The notes under the pieces were generated by a model that saw nothing but the letters and a program-made list of their open reading frames with translations, was not told the origin of the DNA and searched no databases. Position numbers and translations under genes: made by a program. From NCBI GenBank assembly GCA_003241215.1, contig QFOL01000078.1:1-14148 (forward strand): 14,148 bases of DNA, written 5' to 3'. Origin of the DNA: Agrobacterium fabrum (lineage in GTDB: Bacteria; Pseudomonadota; Alphaproteobacteria; Rhizobiales; Rhizobiaceae). Below are positions 6,397 through 13,843 of the stretch, one piece after another (within the stretch, counting starts at the first letter, position 1; each line of letters opens with the position of its first letter).

Positions 6397-9300
6397 TCAC
6401 GCCGCCCGGGCGGCCAGGAGCGAAGTCACCTGCCTGGCGTTGCGGCACCGCAAAAGCTGCTGCGGTGTGAGCTCCACGCCGAAGGCAGTGCGGATTTCAG
6501 CCGAGACGGTTTTCAGATGCGAAGGCAGAAGACCGAGCGCCAGCAGGTCGCTGTTCGCATCCACATTCGCCGGTTTTTTACCCAGCACGCCGAGATAGAT
6601 ATCCAGCACCCGGCGGTCGCCCTGATCGACGGCCGGGGCTGCGGGTGCGGAGATTTTTGCCGGTTCCGCAGCACCGGTTAGCAATTCGCGGGCGCGACGG
6701 CGATCCGGCTTGCCATTGGCCGAGAGCGGCAGATCGTCGACCTTGAGAAACCGGCCGGGCACATGCGATTCCGGCAGATGCTGGCGGGCAAAATTGCGCA
6801 GATCGGCGGTCGGGAGTTCAAGGCCCGGCGCAACGACGTAAAGCACACCGATGGCCGCCTCGCCCTTTTGTTCGACGCCGTAATCCACCACCAGAACTCG
6901 CTGGATGGAAGGATGGCGGATCAGTTCGTTTTCCACATCCGGCAATGAAACGCGAACGCCGCGCACCTTGACGTAACCATTGACCCGGCTGGCAAACATG
7001 ATCTTGCCATCCGGCCGGTAACGGCCCCGGTCTCCGGTGCGGAAGGCGCGCACGGGGTTTCCTTCCGGATCGGCAACCGTCACAAAATCCGTCTGGGTAA
7101 TCGCGCCATCTTCGAGATAGCCGATGGCGACATTCACGCCGGCCGTATGGATGCGGCCGACGACACCGGCCGGGCAATGGCCGCCCTGATCGTTGAGGAC
7201 GAAATATCGATTGGCGGGCAGCGGATGGCCATAGGGCACGGCCGCCACGTCTTCGGCGACGATCTCGTGCCAGATGCTCCAGATCGTCGTTTCCGTCGGT
7301 CCACCGAGCGATATCAGCCGCAGGCCGGGCTTCAGCCGGCGCAGCTCCTCGATGATGACGGGCTTGATGTAATCGCCGCCCTGGGCGATGAGCCTGAGCG
7401 AAGCGAGCCGGTCACCACGACGGCAGGAGAGAAGCATTTCGAGGATGGCCGGCACCGAGCACCAGAGCGTGACGCCATGCTCGGCCACCAGCTCGTTCCA
7501 GCGCACCGCATCCTTTTCCTCGCCGGGTTCCGGCAGCACCAGGGTCGCTCCCGCGACGAGCGCGCCGAAAACATCGAAGACGGACATGTCGTGATGCAGC
7601 GGCGTGACCGATATGAACACGTCCTTTTCCGTCACCGCCCATGCCGCAAGCGTGCTGCCGATGACATTGGCGGTGGCGCGATTGGAAAGCACGACGCATT
7701 TCGGTTTGCCAGTCGTGCCCGACGTGTAGAGATAATAGGCCGGCTCCTCGCTGCGGGACAGCGCCGCAACCTCTGCCATGGTAACAGGTGCGCCAGCCAG
7801 CGCAGGCGCGGAGAGAAGCTCCGCCGGATCGACAGCGTCGAAACCCTGCGGAACGCTGCGGGCGACGATAATGGCCGGGCGGCAATTGGTCAGCAGATAG
7901 CGCAGGCGATCTTCCGGCGAGCCGGCATCGACGGGCACCCAGACAGCACCCATCAGCGCTGCGGCGAGCGTGATGGCCGTGTGCTCCGGACTGCGTGGCA
8001 GGCAGACCGCCACGACATCGCCACGGCCGACGCCGCAGGCCTTGAGGCCCGCCATCGCCCGCGCCACCATTCCGCCGAGTTCGCCATAGGAAATATGCCG
8101 CTTGCCGCTGATGAGCGCCGTATGTGACGGATCACCCTCGAAAAGATGCCCGGCGATCCGCTCCAGAAAGGGCGGGCAGACGAAATTCCGCTCGTCGCCG
8201 TTCAACCGGTAATGGGAAAGATCGACAATATCGCGCACATTGAAGGAGAAAGCGGCTCCGGCCGTGATCGCGGCAATCGCGCGCTCGATGGCTCCGAGAA
8301 TCTCCGCCACCGTCGCCGCATCGATGGCCTGTTCGGCATAATCGATATCGAGGACGAGATCGCCCTGCGGATTTTGCGAAAAGCGGAAATCCAGCGCCAC
8401 CTGCGGCGTCTGGGTAAGCCCGTCCGTCCAGCGCATGGTCGATTCGGGCGGCAGCGTCGGCCAGCTCAACCCGTTGGTAATCACGACAGGCAAAGCAAGC
8501 CCGCCGGAGTTGGCATTGAGAAGCACACGATTGAGATCGATACCCGAAAAGGCGAGATGGTTCAGCCCTTCCAGCACATCCGTCTGCAGGCCTGCCGCCC
8601 GCCCCGCAAACTCACCCTTGGCCGCATCCCATTTGACGGCGATGAAGCTCGAGCGGTTGGCGAAGGCTCCTTCCACCTGTGGCGCGACCGGGATGCCGAC
8701 GACCAGAGCGCCTTCGTTGAGCCAGAGGGACAGCACATCGAGAATAACGGCCGTCAGCGCCGAATTCTTGAAGAGCCGCTCCTTCGCACCGATTCGTGAA
8801 AAGGCGACGAAACGCTGTTTTTCCACGATCAGGCTCTGGCGGCTGTAACGCGACGTGGCGATGGTTTCCAGCGGCGCCTTCCAGGGAAGCTGCGAAGGCA
8901 CCTCGGTGTCCTTCAGCTTTTCTGCCCAATAGGCGGCATCCGCGGCACGCGCCGCCGCAATATCCTGTTTCGGCGTTTCGGCCGTTGCGGTTGTCGCCGG
9001 CGGCAAGACGCCGTCGAAAAGTTCCGCCGCGAGGCTGGCTATGGCGCGGCCGTCGAGGATCAGCGCATCGAAACGCAGAAAGGCCACGACACGACCGGTC
9101 GCCGTATCCATATCCGGCAGGAGGAAGACCGTCACCTGCCAGGGGGAAGCGGCGAGATCGAAATGCGCATGGGAAAAATCCCGCCGCACAGCGTCCATCC
9201 GTGCTTCCGCCTCGGCAGGGGAAAAGGCTGAAAGATCGACAATATCGAGATTGACCTTCGGCTCTTCCGAAACGCTCTGCACGAGGCGTCGTTCATCGAT

Positions 9301-10845
9301 GCGGGTCCGCAGGCTTTCATGTCGCTCCACCATCGCCGCAAGGCGAGACTGCAACAGGGACAGGTCGATGCTGCCGCGATATTCGCGAAACTCCTGCATC
9401 GCCACGCCGCTCATCGGCAGATGGGTGCCGCGGCCGAGCAGATAGGCCTGTTGCAGGGGGACGAGGGAACGTTCCATAGGTTTTCCTTTTGCCTCAACTG
9501 CGGCTTCCGGCTGCTGTGCGGCAAATCGTTCCACGCTTTCGGAAACGAGATCGGGTCTATCCGCCAGCCGGCGAAGAAGGCCGACATAGGTTTCGAACAG
9601 GGATTTCAGCCAGCTTTCCGGCAGCGCATCGAGCCGGACATCCCAGTTGATCAGCAGGCCGCCATCCACCGCCGCCACCTGTGCATCCAGCGCCACCCCC
9701 GGCCCCTGCGAGACGGTGTGGACCATCGGACCGAACACCCGACCGACCCGTTGCGAAAACAATTCGCCACCCGGCAGATCGACCCCGGCGGTGAAGACCA
9801 CCGGCGAGGTCTGCAAACCACCGCGCTGGCGGGAAAGATCGCGCATCACGCTGACGCCCGGATAGGACTGGTGCGCGAGAAGCCCGTTCATCTCATCGAA
9901 CAGCCGGCCGAGCAGCGCTTCGAGAGTTTCTTCAGGCCTGATGTCGACGCCGAGCACCAGCACGTTGGAAAATTCGCCGACGACGCCATCGACCCCCTCC
10001 ACCAGCGGTGTGCGCCAGAAAGCCGGCACGGAGAGCCGGAACCTCTCCGCCCGGGTCGCCTGCGAAAGCGCCATGGCGAAGACGCCCAGCAGAAGGGTCG
10101 ATGTCGTCACCGAGCAACGCCGCGCCGCCCGTTCCAGATTGCCGCGCTCGGCCGCTGCAAGCATCGCTGCGAACCGGTCGGTGCGAACGGCGCGCGATGG
10201 GTCATCGGGCAGAAATGGCAGCGGCGGCGCGTCCGGAACATCGGCAAGACGCTGCCGCCACCACAGGCGGTCCCTCTCGCGCAAGCCCCTCAAGTCCGGA
10301 TCGGACATGAGACGTTCGGCCCAGTCGAAAAACGACGGGGTCACTGATTCGAAAGTCCGGGTTTCGTCTGCGCCTGACGCCGTCTCGTAAAAACGGGCGA
10401 GGTCCTCCATCACCATCCGCACGCTGGCCGGATCAATGGCGAGCATATCGGTATCCAGATGCAACCGGCAGCGCCCACCGGGCAACAGGCTGAGGGAGAC
10501 GGCCGCCGGTGGGGCAATGCGAAGGTCGGCGCGGCGATGGCTCCATTCCTCACGCTTCGCCTCAAGACGACGTGCAAGCGCCTCCGAATCAAGAGCGGTC
10601 ATGTCCTCCACATCGAGGCGGAGCGGCCGGCCAATGGGATCGACGGACTGCTGCCCTTCGGCATCGATCCTGAGGCTCAGCATGGGGTGACGCCGGCAGA
10701 GCCTTTCCACGGCAACGGCCAGTTTTTCCGCATCCACCGCCTGTCCGTCGAATTCGAGGTAGAGATGGGGCGTAACTTTTCCGAGTATTCCATCCGCCTC
10801 GCGACCGACCCAGTAGGCCACCTGCATCGGAGTTAAATTTAGCAT
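6397..10845 (-). CDS. Nonribosomal peptide synthetase, Cy-Cy-A with degenerate T; equivalent of the N-terminal half of VibF
   Basis: A 1482-residue protein. Cyclisation domain one (about 1-440) has DMLAIDPAS (133-141), an exact DxxxxDxxS motif. Cyclisation domain two (about 458-875) has DALILDGRA (593-601), both Asp present but Ser replaced by Ala. The adenylation domain (about 885-1385) shows LYTSGTTGKPK (A3, 1039-1049), GGPTETTIW (A5), RTGDRGRYRPDG (A7), and LSANGKPD (A10) with catalytic Lys1379. Residues about 1408-1482 have carrier-domain shape, but the expected GGxSL site reads GLLPSHL, with Pro1441 where the phosphopantetheine Ser should be. In Vibrio VibF tandem Cy domains split condensation and ring closure to make the methyl-oxazoline from DHB and Thr; the same job is inferred here, with the aminoacyl group loaded on the T domain of the plus-strand C-T-C protein. 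Start ATG 10845 is chosen because it begins directly with the Cy core (LTPMQVAYW) and lies downstream of the likely promoter; it has no clear Shine-Dalgarno. Confidence 0.9.
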   Translation of the reverse strand: MLNLTPMQVAYWVGREADGILGKVTPHLYLEFDGQAVDAEKLAVAVERLCRRHPMLSLRIDAEGQQSVDPIGRPLRLDVEDMTALDSEALARRLEAKREEWSHRRADLRIAPPAAVSLSLLPGGRCRLHLDTDMLAIDPASVRMVMEDLARFYETASGADETRTFESVTPSFFDWAERLMSDPDLRGLRERDRLWWRQRLADVPDAPPLPFLPDDPSRAVRTDRFAAMLAAAERGNLERAARRCSVTTSTLLLGVFAMALSQATRAERFRLSVPAFWRTPLVEGVDGVVGEFSNVLVLGVDIRPEETLEALLGRLFDEMNGLLAHQSYPGVSVMRDLSRQRGGLQTSPVVFTAGVDLPGGELFSQRVGRVFGPMVHTVSQGPGVALDAQVAAVDGGLLINWDVRLDALPESWLKSLFETYVGLLRRLADRPDLVSESVERFAAQQPEAAVEAKGKPMERSLVPLQQAYLLGRGTHLPMSGVAMQEFREYRGSIDLSLLQSRLAAMVERHESLRTRIDERRLVQSVSEEPKVNLDIVDLSAFSPAEAEARMDAVRRDFSHAHFDLAASPWQVTVFLLPDMDTATGRVVAFLRFDALILDGRAIASLAAELFDGVLPPATTATAETPKQDIAAARAADAAYWAEKLKDTEVPSQLPWKAPLETIATSRYSRQSLIVEKQRFVAFSRIGAKERLFKNSALTAVILDVLSLWLNEGALVVGIPVAPQVEGAFANRSSFIAVKWDAAKGEFAGRAAGLQTDVLEGLNHLAFSGIDLNRVLLNANSGGLALPVVITNGLSWPTLPPESTMRWTDGLTQTPQVALDFRFSQNPQGDLVLDIDYAEQAIDAATVAEILGAIERAIAAITAGAAFSFNVRDIVDLSHYRLNGDERNFVCPPFLERIAGHLFEGDPSHTALISGKRHISYGELGGMVARAMAGLKACGVGRGDVVAVCLPRSPEHTAITLAAALMGAVWVPVDAGSPEDRLRYLLTNCRPAIIVARSVPQGFDAVDPAELLSAPALAGAPVTMAEVAALSRSEEPAYYLYTSGTTGKPKCVVLSNRATANVIGSTLAAWAVTEKDVFISVTPLHHDMSVFDVFGALVAGATLVLPEPGEEKDAVRWNELVAEHGVTLWCSVPAILEMLLSCRRGDRLASLRLIAQGGDYIKPVIIEELRRLKPGLRLISLGGPTETTIWSIWHEIVAEDVAAVPYGHPLPANRYFVLNDQGGHCPAGVVGRIHTAGVNVAIGYLEDGAITQTDFVTVADPEGNPVRAFRTGDRGRYRPDGKIMFASRVNGYVKVRGVRVSLPDVENELIRHPSIQRVLVVDYGVEQKGEAAIGVLYVVAPGLELPTADLRNFARQHLPESHVPGRFLKVDDLPLSANGKPDRRRARELLTGAAEPAKISAPAAPAVDQGDRRVLDIYLGVLGKKPANVDANSDLLALGLLPSHLKTVSAEIRTAFGVELTPQQLLRCRNARQVTSLLAARAA

Positions 10846-10871
10846 GTGAGTTTGTACCGGTTGACAAAACA

Positions 10872-10886
10872 TGATTAGCATACTCA
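10872..10886. promoter_or_regulatory. Putative RirA (IRO) box in the divergent promoter region
   Basis: The sequence is TGATTAGCATACTCA, an exact TGA-N9-TCA, the iron-responsive operator described for RirA-regulated genes in rhizobia. It lies in the 81-bp gap between the minus-strand NRPS start (10845) and the isochorismate synthase start (10927). It covers the likely minus-strand -10 box and lies just upstream of the plus-strand TATAAA, so one bound repressor could silence both operons when iron is plentiful. Half-site identity is seen directly; the regulator is inferred. Confidence 0.65.
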
Positions 10887-10904
10887 AGTATAAACCATCG
10901 TCAA
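10877..10904 (-). promoter_or_regulatory. Likely promoter of the minus-strand NRPS-vibH operon
   Basis: On the minus strand TTGACG (10904-10899) is followed after 16 bases by TATGCT (10882-10877). Transcription would begin near 10870, about 25 bases before ATG 10845. The -10 box is inside the putative RirA box. Confidence 0.5.
10889..10894 (+). promoter_or_regulatory. Possible -10 element for the isochorismate synthase operon
   Basis: TATAAA lies just after the RirA box and 33 bases before ATG 10927. The only good -35-like hexamer, TTGACA at 10861-10866, is 22 bases away, too far for ordinary sigma-70 spacing, so this assignment is tentative. Confidence 0.3.
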
Positions 10905-10914
10905 CCACTCGCAC

Positions 10915-10920
10915 AGGAGG
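10915..10920 (+). promoter_or_regulatory. Strong ribosome binding site of isochorismate synthase
   Basis: AGGAGG, a full Shine-Dalgarno core, lies 6 bases before ATG 10927 and fixes that start. Confidence 0.85.
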
Positions 10921-10926
10921 CATCCC

Positions 10927-12102
10927 ATGAAAACGGGAGCACTCAGGACGAATGACGTCGAATCCGACGAAGTTACTGATTTTAATAGAGAATTCTTGTT
11001 TACATCCGGCAGCGGGCAATTGCGCGCCAAGGGCATTCGCGAAAAGATCGCGATTCCAGCCCGGGGCGGCGAAGACATTGCCAGCCCGCTGCAGCAGGCG
11101 TTGGCCGGCGCTTTCGAGCGCGCCCGCCGGGACGGACAGGAGAACCCCATCGCCATCGGCGCTATCCCCTTCGATGTCAGCGAACCCTCATGCCTGTATA
11201 TTCCATACAACCATGAATGGAATTCCAGGGATGAGGAGCCGATCGTTACCGATTCGGCCATGCCCGCACTTGTCGGCCAGAACAGCCTGCCGGACGAGAG
11301 CGGTTTCAAACACGCCGTCGAACACGCCATCGTCAATTTCCGCCATTCCGAAGTCCGCAAGGCGGTGCTTTCTGTCATGCGTGAACTGACCTTCGCCTCC
11401 GAGGTCAATGTCGAAAGATTGCTGGCGAGCCTCGCCAAACAGAACCGCGAAGGTTACCAGTTCCGCATCCCGCTGCCCGATGGCGGCGACCTGATCGGCG
11501 TCAGCCCGGAACTGCTGATTCGCAAGCAGGGCGAGAAAATCATCTCGAACCCGCTGGCGGGATCGGCAAAACGCATGGTCGATCCGGCGGCGGACAAGGC
11601 CAATGCGGATCGGCTTTCGGCCTCGGAAAAGGACCATTACGAGCATAGCCTCGTGATCGAGGATATCCGCTCGCTGCTTTCCCCGGTCTGCGCGGAACTC
11701 GATGTTCCCGAAAAACCCTCCCTCATCAACACCGCGGCGCTCTGGCATCTTTCGACCCGCATCGAAGGTCGTCTCGCCGATCCGGAAACCAATGCGCTGC
11801 AGCTTGCATGCCTGCTGCACCCGACGCCGGCCGTCTGCGGCTTCCCCACCGAGCGCGCCCACCGCCTCATCCGCTTTGTCGAGCCTTTCGAACGCGGCCT
11901 CTTCACCGGCATGGTCGGCTGGACGGATTCTGAAGGAAATGGCGAATGGGTGGTGACCATCCGTTGCGGCACCGTGCAGCGTGAAACCGTGCGGCTTTTT
12001 GCAGGCGCGGGCATCGTGGAGGCCTCGGAGCCCGAATCCGAATGGGCCGAGGTGCAGACAAAACTCAAGACCATGCTGAACGCCTGCGGTCTTGCGGCCT
12101 GA
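10927..12102 (+). CDS. entC: Isochorismate synthase (EntC/DhbC/VibC family)
   Basis: A 391-residue cytoplasmic, Mg-dependent enzyme that isomerises chorismate to isochorismate, the first committed step to 2,3-dihydroxybenzoate. Its length matches E. coli EntC. Family blocks run in order: VRKAVLS with Lys145, the expected general base; GVSPELLIRK (191-200) with Glu195; NPLAGSAKR; EKDHYEHSLVIEDI; LWHLSTRIEG; the HPTPAVCGFPTERA segment; GLFTGMVGW; and the closing GAGIVEASEPESEW. These are diagnostic of the chorismate-binding family, and the PAVCGFP form is the isochorismate-synthase type. It is first in a plus-strand operon C-E-B, the order of the agrobactin agbCEB and Brucella dhbCEBA operons as I remember them, and is divergent from the NRPS operon across a shared iron-type operator. 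The start is fixed by AGGAGG at 10915-10920. Confidence 0.95.
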   Translation: MKTGALRTNDVESDEVTDFNREFLFTSGSGQLRAKGIREKIAIPARGGEDIASPLQQALAGAFERARRDGQENPIAIGAIPFDVSEPSCLYIPYNHEWNSRDEEPIVTDSAMPALVGQNSLPDESGFKHAVEHAIVNFRHSEVRKAVLSVMRELTFASEVNVERLLASLAKQNREGYQFRIPLPDGGDLIGVSPELLIRKQGEKIISNPLAGSAKRMVDPAADKANADRLSASEKDHYEHSLVIEDIRSLLSPVCAELDVPEKPSLINTAALWHLSTRIEGRLADPETNALQLACLLHPTPAVCGFPTERAHRLIRFVEPFERGLFTGMVGWTDSEGNGEWVVTIRCGTVQRETVRLFAGAGIVEASEPESEWAEVQTKLKTMLNACGLAA

Positions 12103-12120
12103 TTTTCCCAGGGACAAACC

Positions 12121-13746
12121 ATGACAATCGAATTTGAACGCTGGCCCGAGGATTTCGTTCGCCGATACCGCGAACGCGGCTACTGGATCGACCGGCCGCT
12201 GAGCGGCATCCTCACCGAACAGGTGGAACGCCGGCCGGACGCCACAGCACTGATCTGCGGCGACCGCCGCTTCACCTATGCCGATCTCGACCGGCAATCC
12301 TCCAATCTGGCCGGCCATCTCTCCGCCGCGGGCATCGGCAGGGGTGATACGGCGCTGGTGCAATTGCCGAACATAGCCGAGTTCTATCTCGTCTTTTTCG
12401 CGCTCATCAAAATCGGCGCCGCCCCCGTCAATGCGCTTTTCAGCCATCGCCGGCTGGAAATGACCTCCTATGCGGAGCAGATTGCGCCGAAGCTGGTGAT
12501 TGCCTCGCGCAGCCACGAGCTTTTTACCGATGACGCATTTGTGGAGGCGCTGAAGGCGACTTCCCCAAAGCTTGTCGCGACCCTGCTGCTCGGCGAAACC
12601 GATCCGCAGCGCAGCCTGGAGCAACGGCTGGCGGCCGCGGCCGAAAATCCGCCGGCTTACGCCCCTTCCGCCGCCGATGAGGTGGCGCTGTTCCAGCTTT
12701 CCGGCGGCAGCACCGGAACGCCGAAACTCATCCCCCGGACGCATAACGACTATGACTACAGCGCCCGGGCCAGCGCGGAGATTTGCGAACTTTCGCCGCA
12801 GACCCGCTTCCTCTGCGCCATTCCGGTGGCGCATAATTACCCGATGAGTTCGCCCGGCGCGCTTGGCGTGTTCCACGCCGGCGGTGCGGTGGTCATGGCC
12901 GCCAATCCGGAGCCGCTCGCCTGCTTCGATCTGATCGAAAAACACGGTGTCGATATCGTGCCGCTGGTGCCGCCGGCGGTGGCGCTGTGGCTGCAGGCAG
13001 CTCCTGCCCATCGCGAACGGCTAAAGTCGCTCAAGCTCCTGCAGGTCGGCGGCGCAAGTTTCGCCGAAGCGCTCGCCCGCCAGGTGCCGGAGGTCTTGGG
13101 CTGCGATCTGCAGCAGGTGTTCGGCATGGCGGAAGGTCTGGTGAACTACACCCGCGCCGGTGACCCCGACCATATCGTCTTCACCACGCAAGGCCGGCCG
13201 ATCAGCCCGGATGACGAAATCCGCATCGTTGATGAGGACGGCAATGACGTGCCGGAGGGTGAAGCCGGCATGCTGGCGACCCGTGGCCCCTATACGTTCC
13301 GGGGCTATTACCGCGCGCCCGAACATAGCGCCCGGGTCTTCGACAAGGATGGCTTCTATTATTCCGGCGACGTCGTGCAGCGCACGCCCGAAGGTTATCT
13401 GCGGGTCGTTGGTCGGGTGAAGGACCAGATCAATCGCGGCGGCGAAAAGGTCGCTTCGGAGGAGGTGGAAAACCTGATCCTGCGGCATCCGGATGTGACG
13501 CACGCGGCGCTGGTGGCGATGCAGGACGAGCTTCTCGGCGAAAAAAGCTGCGTCTTCGTCGTATCCCGCAATCCCGCGCTCAAGGCGCCGGCCATCCGCC
13601 AGCATCTCGCCGGTCTCGGTGTCGCGGATTACAAGCTGCCGGACCGCGTGCGCTTCATCGAGGCCATGCCGCTCACCGCCGTCGGCAAGATCGACAAGAA
13701 GCGCCTGCGCGACCTGCTGACAGCCCCCGTCGCCATCAGCGCCTGA
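12121..13746 (+). CDS. entE: 2,3-Dihydroxybenzoate-AMP ligase (EntE/DhbE/VibE family)
   Basis: A 541-residue stand-alone adenylation enzyme that activates 2,3-dihydroxybenzoate with ATP and loads it on the aryl carrier protein. The length fits EntE, DhbE and VibE (about 536-543). Visible core motifs are LSGGSTGTPKLIPRTH (193-208), HNYPMSSPG (238-246), FGMAEGLVNYTR (334-345), YYSGDVV (413-419), GRVKDQINRGGEKV (431-444) and LTAVGKIDKKR (518-528) with catalytic Lys523. In HNYPMSSPG, Asn239 and Ser244 match DhbE Asn235 and Ser240; a Ser at the second position favours DHB, whereas salicylate-activating relatives carry Cys there. It begins 18 bases after the isochorismate synthase stop with AGGGA at 12110-12114, so it is co-transcribed. 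A 97-base gap with a hairpin separates it from the isochorismatase gene. The likely acceptor is the small carrier protein at 1612-1890. Confidence 0.95.
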   Translation: MTIEFERWPEDFVRRYRERGYWIDRPLSGILTEQVERRPDATALICGDRRFTYADLDRQSSNLAGHLSAAGIGRGDTALVQLPNIAEFYLVFFALIKIGAAPVNALFSHRRLEMTSYAEQIAPKLVIASRSHELFTDDAFVEALKATSPKLVATLLLGETDPQRSLEQRLAAAAENPPAYAPSAADEVALFQLSGGSTGTPKLIPRTHNDYDYSARASAEICELSPQTRFLCAIPVAHNYPMSSPGALGVFHAGGAVVMAANPEPLACFDLIEKHGVDIVPLVPPAVALWLQAAPAHRERLKSLKLLQVGGASFAEALARQVPEVLGCDLQQVFGMAEGLVNYTRAGDPDHIVFTTQGRPISPDDEIRIVDEDGNDVPEGEAGMLATRGPYTFRGYYRAPEHSARVFDKDGFYYSGDVVQRTPEGYLRVVGRVKDQINRGGEKVASEEVENLILRHPDVTHAALVAMQDELLGEKSCVFVVSRNPALKAPAIRQHLAGLGVADYKLPDRVRFIEAMPLTAVGKIDKKRLRDLLTAPVAISA

Positions 13747-13765
13747 CACGCAGCGCCAACCGAAA

Positions 13766-13788
13766 GGGACGCTCAAAAAGGGCGTCCC
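13766..13788. repeat. Intra-operon hairpin between DHB-AMP ligase and isochorismatase genes
   Basis: GGGACGCTC (13766-13774) pairs with GGGCGTCCC (13780-13788), nine pairs with one G-T wobble and an AAAAA loop. The bases after it are CGATTCCAAAG, with no T-run, so it is not a normal terminator. It may reduce read-through or protect the upstream mRNA. Confidence 0.5.
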
Positions 13789-13843
13789 CGATTCCAAAGA
13801 TTACGCGCCGCCCGAGCCGGCGCAGCAAAAAAACGAGGTCATC

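Noticed and set aside
10861..10894. TTGACA and TATAAA as a plus-strand promoter pair
   Set aside because: The spacing is 22 bases, too long for a usual sigma-70 promoter. Only the TATAAA was kept, at low confidence.
10846..11019. N-terminal extension of the Cy-Cy-A protein to 1540 residues
   Set aside because: The extra codons run through the divergent promoter and RirA box into the opposite gene, and have no ribosome site. The Cy core begins at the ATG at 10845.
11188..13011. A 607-codon open frame on the minus strand
   Set aside because: It lies opposite isochorismate synthase and DHB-AMP ligase, both with full family motifs. Its translation has no recognisable domain and is biased to the residues expected from antisense of GC-rich genes.
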